From Chromera velia (taxonomy: Eukaryota; Sar; Chromeraceae), in the NCBI GenBank assembly GCA_018398765.1, contig JAHBMJ010002516.1, positions 1-18,350 of the forward strand: a DNA stretch of 18,350 nt, written 5' to 3'. The stretch's first letter is position 1; the number at the start of each line of letters is the position of its first letter. Of the stretch, positions 1 to 9,009 are shown piece after piece. The notes under the pieces were generated by a model. It made no database searches and was not told the origin of the DNA. It saw only the letters and a program-made list of their open reading frames with translations. The position numbers were made by a program, and so were the translations under genes.

Positions 1-308
1 ACGCTAGCTCACTCAGTCACGGCGCATGCGAAGGCTCAAAGGGCGGCGCTACAGGGTAGGACTCCACATATGTCTTATTTCACTTCTATTTCACCTTAGA
101 TTCTATGGCTTCTCTAGGCTTCTCTACGGCTTTGAAAAACAATAACATGCAGTAACCTTTCCTAGCTACCAAGCCGCTACCTTGAGGGAAGAAGTTCAAG
201 AAGAGGTCCTGTGTACCTCGGGTAACCTCCGCAGGGGCGCCGCCGCGGTGACGCGGAGGCCTTGGAACAAAAGCCGGGTTGCATGCATGGCCGGGTTTAA
301 AGCCCTAG
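1..308. other. Left-edge spacer, no gene seen
   Basis: No open reading frame with recognisable protein character is visible on either strand. The stretch contains a GC-rich patch near 235-265 and then runs into the dispersed repeat at about 309. I see no RNA gene or mobile-element terminus. Confidence 0.5.
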
Positions 309-663
309 ATATAAGAGGCGTACTATAAGGGCTCATAACTTGCACTGCCTTCTAGAGTTAAAGATCATCCTTACGATAACGTCTAGAGAGCTTTCACTGT
401 TGGAGGGAGAAGTCCATTGGTAAGTTTGACAGTCTTAGACTAACCTCATATGATGACTCTTTGAATCAGGCCCACTCTTATGCTTGATCTATTGATTACA
501 TCACTGCGCATGCACGCTTGTCTATCAATCAGTCAGTCTACACGTGCGCCCGCGAGCCATTCTGTTCTCACGCAGGCCGAGGCCGCCGAACTAAGCGATA
601 CCAATTCTAGTTAAGTCACCTTAAGTACCCCACAAGCCCAGACTCTTGGCAATCACCTCACAC
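309..663 (+). repeat. Dispersed repeat, copy A (uninterrupted)
   Basis: This stretch aligns base by base with 3438-3586 joined to 4636-4838. It starts at the shared ATATAAG-type sequence and ends near the shared GGCAATCA. Differences are scattered substitutions, a 6-bp indel (TTAGAC present here near 434-440) and about 5 bp near the right end. An ACTATAAGGG box and a consensus splice-donor-like GTAAGT (about 420-425) occur in both copies. An open frame ending in a TGG TAA just at the donor is shared too, but most differences in it change the amino acid, so it is probably not coding. Copy A keeps the sequence GACTCTTTG (456-464) intact and therefore shows the empty site of the element in copy B. 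The family is not recognised. Confidence 0.85.
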
Positions 664-2254
664 ATGCCCGCCTACCAGACCAATGTCCACGCTTGGTTCA
701 AATGCAAGCATGCACCTCACATATGCTCGCTCACAGGGTGGGTGGTTGGAAAAATCCACACAACAAACAATTTCAGACACTCTGACTCATAACTCTTGCC
801 TGAGAGTCTCTTTGTGCAGTCTCTGAAATATGCACAAGCGAGATCAAAGATCAATTGATTAAGTGTTTGTATGCAATGCATCGCAAACTTCAAGTCTAAG
901 CACTCATACGTGTGACTTGTTTCAAGGGATTCATGTGATTTCTGGCTGGACCAATACAATTGGATGCACTCTGTTTCTCTCCCTCTTGTTCTAGACTCTT
1001 TCCAATGCATCAAGGGTCACTGGATGAATGCATTAGGTGCATTGTCTATGCGATCGAAAAATAAGACTCGAGACACCCTGGTTCTATGGATTGCGATCTT
1101 TCCCTTCCTGTGAATAGATACCAAGTAGGTATCACACCATACAGCCTGTCATAAATCTAGAAGGCACACACAATGCGGCCACTACTGTGTACACCCTGGG
1201 CACTCCCCCCACATAGTGCACACACACTCGGTGAGAGCATAAAGAAGCTCAACTCTGCGTACTCAGAAGACTCGAGACTTTGAAACTCCGTAGCCGACTA
1301 CCTGCTGACTGAGCAAGGCAATCAACTCAGAGGTCAACAAGAACACACTTTCTAGCCAGACCGAAAGTAGAGAGCAATTCAAGGCACACACATTCAAAAC
1401 AAAAGCAAACTAGGGTACTGCACTGGCTTGCATATGGATATCATTCGCAGGGTTTGACTCCCTGACACAAATGACCGAAGCGCCTTCCGCCTGCCGGCCT
1501 ACAACACACACAACGTACACTACACGCTCACCCCCAATGCTCCTCACAGCGGCTTCCCGCGATGTGTTAAAACTATCTGAATGACCCTGGTGTTTTCGGC
1601 CACCCTGTGATTACCTCTTCCTTCTCTGCTTCATACAGTGACCACCTGTCTCTATACAGAGACAGCCCAACCTCACTGCAGAATCTGTGCCCCAAACTGC
1701 ACACCAGATTCAAAAATATGAACGCTTGGGCGACTTCCTTGATTGAAATCGAGGCGACTCAACCAGAACACAAGTCAACGCGACTGAAATATACTACACG
1801 CATGCTGTTTCACTTGATGTGCAGTCTTCTTCTGCAGTAAGTGCATGTAAGTGTATGAATACATCCGATCTCACTCGGGCTTCAACCGTCTCACTGTATT
1901 AAGACACCCCATGCTTCGATCACAGTTTCTCATTCAGACAGCTCGATCGATTCTTCTCTAACATGTGCCTTTTTTATTAGAATGTTTAGTATGCTCTCTT
2001 CTCTTCTCAGGAATTAAAAAAAAACTAACATCTACAGATCGACATACCCAACTTCCTGGTACCAAACTAAGCTCTCCGTCTGGCGTGAATGGCAATCGCC
2101 CGCTGCAATTCGAAGACATGCAGCTCACCGCAGCTTGCCCAACTACGGGGGTAAAGAACTTCACACCCTCTTGAGCAGTCCGACCTAACAGCCGAACACA
2201 GTGTGTGCCACTCTCAAAAACTCTTTAACCAAACATTGGAGATCCGATGTGCCA

Positions 2255-2525
2255 ACCTCTCACCCTTCTTTTCCCTTCTCTCCGTCTCCTTGTTTTTCAG
2301 GGTGTCTGTTTCTCTTTGCTTTGAGTCTCAGAAGTCCATCTCCCCTTCCCTCTTTCTTTTCTCTGCATTATCCTCCCATACTCAGATGAACAGAGGGAAA
2401 GGTCAGAGAACAGATAAAAATAAAACACATTCACCCTCACGACATCACCTTGCCTCCTGTCTCTCTCCCCTTCTTTCAATTTTTCTTTCATTTTTTTTTC
2501 TCCCCAACTATCTTTAACCCCCATT
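2255..2525. repeat. Pyrimidine-rich low-complexity tract
   Basis: Long runs of C and T dominate the plus strand (2255-2390 and 2440-2525), separated by a purine-rich insert (about 2388-2432). Open frames through it encode only Ser/Phe/Leu-rich low-complexity sequence. I read it as simple sequence, not a gene. Confidence 0.6.
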
Positions 2526-3054
2526 CATCTTCTACAAATAGAGAAAGAAAACAGTCAGAGAGATTCAGAGAGATACAAAAATGAGAGACGATAGACAAAT
2601 GCACCGGCCACCACCAACCATTATCATGAGCCTCACCTCACACACACCACCTCCCATCATAAGTCTCATCCCACACACACTACCTCCATCTCCCCTCCAA
2701 ACAAATTTCTCCAAACACAACAGAAACAGAAAAGTTCCAATAAGCTTCCAAGCCTCCAAGAATCCATCTGCGATAACAGCTCCTATGTCATGTGCTTCCG
2801 TGTGAGTCAGATGCAACCGCCGTGCCCCCATGGCACTTCTGCACAGTTAGAAGGCGGCTTGAGACTCCCGGTGATGTCCAATAAATCAAACTGAGCACAA
2901 AAGAACCTTCCTCTCAACTAAAAGGTTGCTGCACCTTGATGAAGCTCCTCTGTTTCAATGTGTACAAGAAAAACACTCCTGCACAGCGGGCCGGGCCAAG
3001 AGATCCTGCTTCTCTCTTTAGGGCACTTTCTCCCTAGGCAACAGCGTCTCTGCT

Positions 3055-3068
3055 TGATGACGTCATCA
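3055..3068. promoter_or_regulatory. Perfect 14-bp palindrome with CRE core (TGATGACGTCATCA)
   Basis: The 14 bases equal their own reverse complement and contain TGACGTCA, the core bound by bZIP proteins of the CREB/ATF type in many eukaryotes. No promoter or gene start could be tied to it, so regulatory use is only a possibility. Confidence 0.35.
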
Positions 3069-3437
3069 GGGGTCAAAGTCAGTCTCCTGAATCTTCTCCC
3101 TCACTTCTCTCTGCTTCAAGCTCCAAGTTCTCCTTCACTCCTTCTAGCAAGGTTCCATGAATACTGCTCTCCCGCCACAAGCGGCAGAAAGCAAAAACAC
3201 CTCTCAGACCTCTTCAGCTCCTCATCTTCCCTCGCAACGCCACAAAATTCATGACAGAATAAAACAACACAACGGAGCTGAAAACTGTCTGAATCGATCA
3301 ATCCTACGGCTATCACTGCACAATGTACTACTCATTTCATTGAGTGGACAGCCCACGTCTTTACTGAAAGCTCTGATGGATCTCAACAGGCTCCATCACA
3401 CTGTCTGCCCCTGTGCAACCAAAAGCTTTGCTACCAC

Positions 3438-3586
3438 ATATAAGGGGCGTACTATAAGGGCTCATAACTTGCACTGCCTTCTAGAGCTAAAGACAATCCT
3501 TATGATAACGTCCAGAGAGCTTTCACTGTTGGAGGGAGAAGTCCATTGGTAAGTCTGACAGTCTAACCTCATACGATCACTCTTTG
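3438..3586 (+). repeat. Dispersed repeat, copy B, left half
   Basis: This half matches copy A from 309 to about 464, including the TATAAG-like box, the CACTGTTGGAGGGAGAAG block and the GTAAGT. It breaks off exactly where the 1,040-bp inverted-repeat element begins. The last nine bases (CACTCTTTG) are the left target-site duplication of that element. Confidence 0.85.
3578..3586. repeat. Left target-site duplication (CACTCTTTG)
   Basis: Nine bases next to the left inverted repeat match 4627-4635 (GACTCTTTG) at eight of nine positions. The undisrupted copy A reads GACTCTTTG, so the left copy has probably changed G to C. A strict reading would call only the identical ACTCTTTG or ACTCTTT. Confidence 0.7.
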
Positions 3587-3602
3587 CTAGGGGGTAGTAC
3601 TA
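3587..3602 (+). repeat. Left terminal inverted repeat
   Basis: CTAGGGGGTAGTACTA here pairs with the reverse complement of 4611-4626 (CTAGGGGGTAGCACTA) with one mismatch. Similarity fades beyond 16 bp. Confidence 0.8.
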
Positions 3603-3732
3603 TGTTACTGTATAAGGGCGACCCTAAGTTTATACTTTCTCTAACAAAAAATCTAGACATGGCAGGCACTTTGTTCATATACCAATCTTTTTTTTTACAT
3701 TCTAAAGTGCTGATTGGAGCTAACAGAACTGA

Positions 3733-3929
3733 TGGCGGGTTACATTTTCACTTCAAAAAATTGGTTCAAAGTCATGTCACCACGATTTGGCGGGGTGGCG
3801 GGCAGCTTGACCTGGCGGGGCCTAATCGTCTCTCTAAGGTCAGACCCCCCCGCCAACAAAGAAACCCCCGCCAGAAGACAGACTTCCAGTCTGCTTTTCC
3901 TCTGCCTGCCTCCCGCCAGCCACCCGCCA
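3733..3929. repeat. Left subterminal cluster of TGGCGGG / CCCGCCA motifs
   Basis: TGGCGGG occurs on the plus strand at 3733, 3788, 3796 and 3813, and its complement CCCGCCA at 3849, 3867, 3912 and 3923. The two groups face each other, so the cluster could fold back. Clustered short motifs near the ends are typical transposase-binding repeats in hAT and other TIR elements. Binding here is inference. Confidence 0.65.
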
Positions 3930-4023
3930 GCCCCCCACCAGCCCCCTCCCACCTCCCGTCAACCTCCAACACGCCTCTCTACAGTTTGTTTACGCAGTGA
4001 CTGTCCTCTCTACCTACACTCAC

Positions 4024-4209
4024 TGGTTGGCATACTTTCCTTCAAACGAAAAATACTTCCTCAATTCGATTCCTTTCACAAGAAACCTGTCCCTTGTAAC
4101 CGAAGGACCTATGATCCATTCGTATCCTTCCGCTCTGATGGTTCCATCCTCTGTGGCTATCAGCATGTCGGCATCCTTCCATGGAATCGGGACATCTGAG
4201 GCAACAATA
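4024..4209 (-). CDS. Exon-like block, 62 codons, unknown protein, possibly captured
   Basis: On the minus strand a 186-bp open block is bordered upstream by a pyrimidine-containing tract ending TTCTTCAAACAG and downstream by CA|GTGAGTG, which match splice acceptor and donor consensus. Both junctions fall in the same codon phase, so the exon is symmetric. The peptide has ordinary globular composition, with stretches such as DVPIPWKDADML, EDGTIRAEGYEW and VTRDRFLVKGIELRKYF, unlike the low-complexity translations around it. I do not recognise the family. It lies inside a small inverted-repeat transposon, so it is either a captured host exon or a remnant of the element's own gene. No second exon could be joined to it. 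The open frame itself extends from a possible Met near 4250 to a TGA at about 4020. Confidence 0.4.
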
Positions 4210-4324
4210 CTGTTTGAAGAAATGGAATGACATGGAACATGAAGAAGCAACAGACACGGGGGGATGAGCTTGACTTGTCTTTAGTGTGGGTCACTGAGAG
4301 CCTTAGGTAAGTGTTCATTTTTCT

Positions 4325-4361
4325 TGGCGGAGATTGACTGTGTCTGGCGGGACGTGGCGGG
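4325..4361. repeat. Right subterminal TGGCGGG motifs
   Basis: TGGCGGG occurs at 4345 and 4355, with a TGGCGGA variant at 4325; one more complement copy, CCCGCCA, sits at 4577-4583. They are the same motif as the left cluster of the element. Confidence 0.6.
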
Positions 4362-4610
4362 GCAGGCATACTGACGGGAGGTGAAGGTTTGTCACAGTCT
4401 ATCCCCACCATAAAAAGCCCTGCCAGATCGTGGCGACACTACCTTTGAACAAGAATTTCTCATAAACTAGAAAGCATGAATGGCCTGCCATCATAGAAAT
4501 CAAATTTCCAGTATGTTCTATATCTATAACTTTTATATAGCATAAGTCTAAACTATCATCCTAACTAGTTAGAAAGCCCGCCAAACTAGGAGTACTTATA
4601 ATGTTCATCC

Positions 4611-4626
4611 TAGTGCTACCCCCTAG
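4611..4626 (-). repeat. Right terminal inverted repeat
   Basis: TAGTGCTACCCCCTAG is the inverted counterpart of 3587-3602, with one mismatch. Confidence 0.8.
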
Positions 4627-4635
4627 GACTCTTTG
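4627..4635. repeat. Right target-site duplication (GACTCTTTG)
   Basis: It is identical to the empty-site sequence in copy A (456-464) and matches the left duplication at eight of nine positions. Confidence 0.7.
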
Positions 4636-4838
4636 AATCAGGCCTACTCTTATGCTTGATCTATTGATTGCATCACTGCGCATGTATGTTCGTCTCCAAT
4701 CAGTCAGTCTACGCGCACCGCCGCGAGCCATTCCGTTCTCACGCAGGCCGAGGCCGCCAAGCTAAGCGATGCCAATTCTAGTTAAGTCACCTTAAGTGCC
4801 CCACAAGCCCAGACTCCTGGCAATCAGTGACACCTCAT
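4627..4838 (+). repeat. Dispersed repeat, copy B, right half
   Basis: It resumes the alignment with copy A exactly after the element, from GACTCTTTGAATCAGG through the GCAGGCCGAGGCCGCC block to GGCAATCA near 4826. The match probably continues about 12 bp further with a small gap. A faint similarity of 4887-4920 to 815-845 (shared GCAGTCTCTGAA) suggests the family once extended further. Confidence 0.8.
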
Positions 4839-5375
4839 ACTAGAGCTGACGGCAGGCTCCGCCATGCATGTAGGCTCGCCTCATAAGCAGTCTCTGAATC
4901 TGATATAAGCAAGCTTGCGAACGGCCCTGGAAAGTAGGAAAAATAAGAGTGAAAAGTAGAGTCTCACCTCTCTTGAAATTCCTCCCGTGGAATCCTATGG
5001 GCCCTCCCGTGTCGATCCTCTAGCCTATTTAGAGGACTCCTCCAACTGCTATACTCCCGAATTCCTGGCCCTCTCCTATTAGAGGACCACAGCAAATACG
5101 TCTCCGTGACGTACTCGTCTAGACCGATACAGATAATCCGAAATAAATATCTGATCAGTCTCTTCATCAGACAGAAATTCTATGAACCCCCACAGTCCAC
5201 AGTATGCTCCTGCTGGTGGCCTCGTGCATTACTCAGAGCACAAGGGAACTACAGAAAGATATAGGGCACAGTACAGATCCTACACATGAAGTTCTGTCAA
5301 TCCTTAGGTCGCGTCTCTCATTCAGACGGACGGTAACCGCCGTGCACATCTGTGATGGTCTGTCTGACTGTCTGG

Positions 5376-5434
5376 AAATTAATTCGGGACCAGAATTAAT
5401 TTTGATGCCTCCGATGGCATAACTGCACCATCGG
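5376..5434. other. Two adjacent perfect hairpins
   Basis: The first is AAATTAATTC (5376-5385), a 7-base loop, then GAATTAATTT (5393-5402). The second is CCGATGG (5411-5417), a 10-base loop, then CCATCGG (5428-5434). A TATTTAAAT sequence follows. They lie in a gene-free stretch and no function can be assigned. Confidence 0.5.
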
Positions 5435-7937
5435 CCTATTTAAATCCTATATGAAGCCCCAGAGCATACACCACCACGGTGAGTGCCTCGGGTGTATTTC
5501 TAACGCTAAAGTGCATGCAAGCCATACCATGGAACTCATAACATGCACACCTCTATCGCAGGCGCCCCGCCACCCGATGTGTACGGGCCGCTGCATGCGT
5601 GTCGCTCCTTTCTCTGGCTCGGGGCGAAGGGACGAATGGAAATGCCGGGACCGGAATTCACCCTCCGCGAATCCGACCAGGAACGGGACTGTCGTTTACT
5701 TTCACACACACCCTCCCGAGCCCCCGAGGAAAGACTATGGAGCACGTAGCACAACACACCCCCCTCTGACAAGGAGGAATCGGAAAGCATGAGAAAAGAC
5801 CTTTCTTTAACCACCCGGCTCCCCAATTTTCGTTATTCTCTTTTCCTGTCGCACAATCACAAAAGAATTACTCATGTATCGTTTACCTCTTCTCTCCTCA
5901 TTCCGTTTTCTCATGCTCTCACGCGCCGTCCTCTCCAGACGTCATTTATTATCCTTTAACAAGTGAGAGCACACCGGGCTTACGCATGTGCAGGGCATAC
6001 GGGGAAATGGATACCAGCCGACCGGGCTGGAAGAACGGGATAAAACAAAACCACACCGGGAAACGTTAAAGGAACAGCACAGGAGAATATAGGCCCCCAG
6101 CCCATACCTACTTATGCTAACGAACACATGGGACACACAGCCCATCTGCCTCTAGATGGAGCCCCACCCCACACGCAGAGAACCGAAGACATCTAGTATG
6201 CAGGAGCCCGCGCTACCTGCCATGCTTCCTGCTCCGGACGGACCCTGCTCTGAACGTTCGAAAAAAATAAAAGAAAGAAAGGCAAACAAAACACAAGCAT
6301 TCCTCATGCAACCAAAATGCAGTTCTTTAGAAACCAAGAGCCTTTGACAGCCTCAGTATGCCCTACCCCCTGGTAAGGAGACCCATTCTCCCCGAGCAGG
6401 TCTGTCAAAAGCAAAATCCTTACCACCTTCTCCCTGAATTCTTCCTTTCCTTCTTTTACGCACTCGGGCCTACGGTATGTGTGGGTGGCCACCGACCACC
6501 ACAAAGGAAGGGAAAATGTTCTGCATACCGTGCCCACCCTACTCTAGTTCGGGTCGGCAATGGGTTAGGCCCCCTAATGCAAACCAGCAGCTTAAGGAAA
6601 ACATGACTGCGAAAGGTCTCTGCTTCCATAGACAGGTTGGGAAGGCCTTTCCCTCCCAGCTCCTTTCCATCTGTGAAAACGAATTGAATAAGGGAAAACC
6701 CGAAGACGCCCACACCCGGCTAGCGTACACCGTCCATGTATGCCCCTATGACGCGACAAGCTTCCCCGGGCCGTGCGGAAATCCAAACAAAGAAGAAAGA
6801 GGGAGACAAACAAATATATAAAACCGAACTGCCCTTCTAGGAAGGTGCCCCCGAGGCACCCCCCACCCCTTCACGCATGCCTTGCGGAAACAGTTAAAAA
6901 TCACAGGAGAGCCACCACGCACTCCCCTGACCTTCTGAAGAAAGGATTTCATAAATACAAACCTACAAAACCGAACACACCCGGGCTTACACTTACCCCT
7001 AACCTGACCTCCCAACGTGGAGGATAGGCTTCAGGTAGGATGAGATGCCGGCAGAGGAAAGAAACGCCCACAACACACCTGAGCTCTCATTCTCACCCAA
7101 AATGCCCCCTGCACTTGGATCAGGTCTCTCTTGCACGGCAGCTACACATCCGACCAGGACAGTTCATCTTGAACGCAGGACGCCGTTGCGATCCTGCTAA
7201 AACGCTATGCAGAGAGAGACGAGACAAAGAGACGAAAAGTTTCAGTGTGCGCACAGCGGTCTTTCCCCCTGCCTAGGCTGCCACCTGCCAGACGTGATGC
7301 TCTTCATGAGCACCCTCCCCCCTTTCTATCTACATTCTCCCATAGATTCACTCGGGGGTGATACAAAGCCCTGCAGGGAGTGAGACAAAAGTACAGATCA
7401 AAGCGTCGGTCAGGCAGCACGCCAACTCTATCACTGCAACGGAGCGCAGACAGGCAGCCAGATCATGAATGGGTGCAAACAAAAATCCTTCATGCTTCCC
7501 ATGCCAGCTGACAGCGTTCTTTCAGGCTGCCTAACTGGTCTGGCCAGGCCCATTCTGCTCAAAACGGAGGAAGGAAAGCGCGCAGGGATCGGACTGTTTG
7601 AGTGCTTCGAGCACTCACCTTCGCCGCGTAAATAGCCTGTCTGTTTCCTGCGCATGGATTTCTTATGCAGACGGGCACCAAACATGGAGTGCAGGACAAC
7701 GGATGCGAACAGACAGGGTAATGCCTCCTCATGAACGTCGGATCCACCCGCCCATACACCCCACGTAATTGACCGTAGTCTACGATCGTTTGTTCTACCC
7801 GAGCTGCCCCAAACAAAATTTAATGCTCAGTTTACATGAATTCTGGGCCCGCTAATTGCTTGGCTTCATGCATTGCCGGAGCATTAGATGCTTTGCCTGT
7901 GACGTAGAGGCGCATACGTCAATTATGCCAGAGCGCA

Positions 7938-7968
7938 GAAAACGAACAAACAAACACAAACACAAACA
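7938..7968. repeat. AAAC-type simple repeat
   Basis: Degenerate tandem units of AAAC/ACAA run along the plus strand (for example CAAACACAAACACAAAC). It is an ordinary microsatellite. Confidence 0.6.
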
Positions 7969-8379
7969 GGACGAGACAGAACAGGACAACTACTGAACAT
8001 GCATGGCTGCGGAGGTGTACGGAAGGGTGCAGCGGAAGAGGACCCGCTCCTCTGGCTTTCTTGCTTTCCTGCCTAACTCTTTTTGCTCTCCTGCCTGGCT
8101 GAGCCTACACCCACCCTTGTCTCCTGCCCCTCTTTCTTGTCACCGCCCCATCTAGTCACCTATCTGGGAAAACAGATTAACGAGAGAGAGAAACGGATAA
8201 AAGGGACAAACAGTACCTCTGGCCTATCTAGCTCCTTCTATGCCCGAACCCAAACCCCAGTCGTCCCCACCCTGAGCAAAAACCAAAACCCTATACACGC
8301 CTACCTGCAAAGGGACGACAGAAGGGAAAGAGTAGACGACAGAAACAGGACACAAAATAGAGAAAGAAAAGGCCCCGCA

Positions 8380-8391
8380 CCCCTCCCCTCC
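8380..8391 (-). other. Candidate polypurine tract
   Basis: The minus strand reads GGAGGGGAGGGG and is followed directly by TG, the usual first two bases of an LTR. It lies 22 bases past the last pol stop, where a plus-strand primer site is expected. Without a second LTR to compare, this rests on position and composition alone. Confidence 0.35.
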
Positions 8392-8412
8392 AGAAGTTCC
8401 ACGCCGCCGGAT

Positions 8413-9009
8413 TCACGCCATCTCCCCACCAGGGAGGGCGCACTTGGTCATCACGTTCGCCACGTTCTTCGATCGTGCAATCCACTGGAGATCTGCCTTA
8501 AGGACACGCATCTCCTGAGTGCACCACTCCAAAACGCCCTGCATGGTCGCATCGGTCTGGGCCTTGCCAGACCGGAACTGGTCGTGGAGGGGGCCGGAGT
8601 CCGTGTAGACAATCACACGGACCTTCTTGAGGCCCCACATTGCCTTAACGAGGGCAACGATGCTGAAGAGCTTCTTGAGAAGAAACTTAAAGGCGAGCGC
8701 CTCCCCGGCGATGGAAGACCCGACCTTCCTGCCTGCCCTCTTGGTGGCCCATGCGATCCAGTTCTCCAGGAGGGACCGCAGGTCCCCTCGCAGCTCGATC
8801 GAGTGCAAGATCCTGACAACATAACCCAACCGTGCAGCGTAGGTCGCGAACTTGAACGCTGCGTCGAAGTACGCATGCACGACGGGCACGAGCCCCACGC
8901 TCGTGAAAACCCGCTTGTCAGGGTGCCCCTTCAGTATCTCGATGATGCGCACGACCGTCTTGAAGACGCGCCTGAAGGGCTTCGAAATCGACTGCGCTAC
9001 CGTGTGGCC
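8413..9009 (-). pseudogene. RNase H domain of Copia-like pol (end of polyprotein)
   Basis: RNase H removes the RNA strand from the RNA-DNA hybrid during reverse transcription. The fragment continues the RT frame after a TAG at 9010-9012. The Copia RNase H layout is visible: an AYFDAAF block with the first catalytic Asp (8863-8865), a GEALAF block with the Glu (8701-8703), a VYTDSGP block with the second Asp (8599-8601), and near the end ANVMTK, which corresponds to the usual ADxLTK box but has Asn (8455-8457) where the fourth Asp is expected. The frame ends at TGA 8413-8415, about 14 residues past that box, which may be the natural end of the polyprotein. A long plus-strand open frame over the same region is the antisense shadow. 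Confidence 0.8.

Larger units (their letters stand above)
664..3437. other. Spacer between the two repeat copies, no gene recognised
   Basis: This 2.8-kb stretch has only short open frames with no protein-like signature. It holds a C/T-rich low-complexity region (2255-2525), a CA/CT-rich patch (2590-2710) and a CRE-like palindrome (3055-3068). Some polypyrimidine-AG sequences look like splice acceptors, for example near 1990-2011, but I could not connect them to coding exons. As it lies between two direct repeats it could be the interior of a non-coding composite element; no TG...CA ends or target-site duplication support that. Confidence 0.4.
3587..4626. mobile_element. Non-autonomous TIR DNA transposon, Pack-MULE-like, inserted in repeat copy B
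   Basis: A 1,040-bp insertion interrupts repeat copy B; the undisrupted copy A shows the empty site. It begins CTAGGGGGTAGTACTA and ends with the inverted counterpart (16 bp, one mismatch). The flanking 9-bp duplication is the size usual for Mutator-like elements, which are also known to capture host exons. The element encodes no complete transposase that I can recognise. It carries the 7-mer TGGCGGG or its complement eleven times, mostly subterminal, as transposase-binding repeats often are, and one exon-like block on the minus strand (4024-4209). Superfamily is inference: the TIR start is not one I recognise, and hAT (8-bp duplication) is the main alternative if one edge base is counted differently. 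Confidence 0.8.
4839..8377. other. Spacer between repeat copy B and the retroelement, no gene recognised
   Basis: Only short overlapping open frames occur and none has a recognisable domain or sustained coding character. Features seen are two adjacent hairpins (5376-5434), an AAAC-type simple repeat (7938-7968) and a small GC hairpin (6844-6860). The downstream LTR of the minus-strand retroelement should lie in the right part of this stretch, but its borders cannot be set without a second copy. Confidence 0.4.

Noticed and set aside
1990-2032. Splice-acceptor-like polypyrimidine-CAG followed by a possible exon
   Set aside because: No coding block with protein-like composition or matching donor could be attached.
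309-4838. Direct repeats as LTRs of a small retroelement
   Set aside because: The repeat lacks TG...CA ends, no polypurine tract or primer site is seen, and no flanking duplication could be shown.
6844-6860. GGTGCC / GGCACC hairpin
   Set aside because: A six-base stem is expected by chance in a window of this size, and nothing surrounds it.
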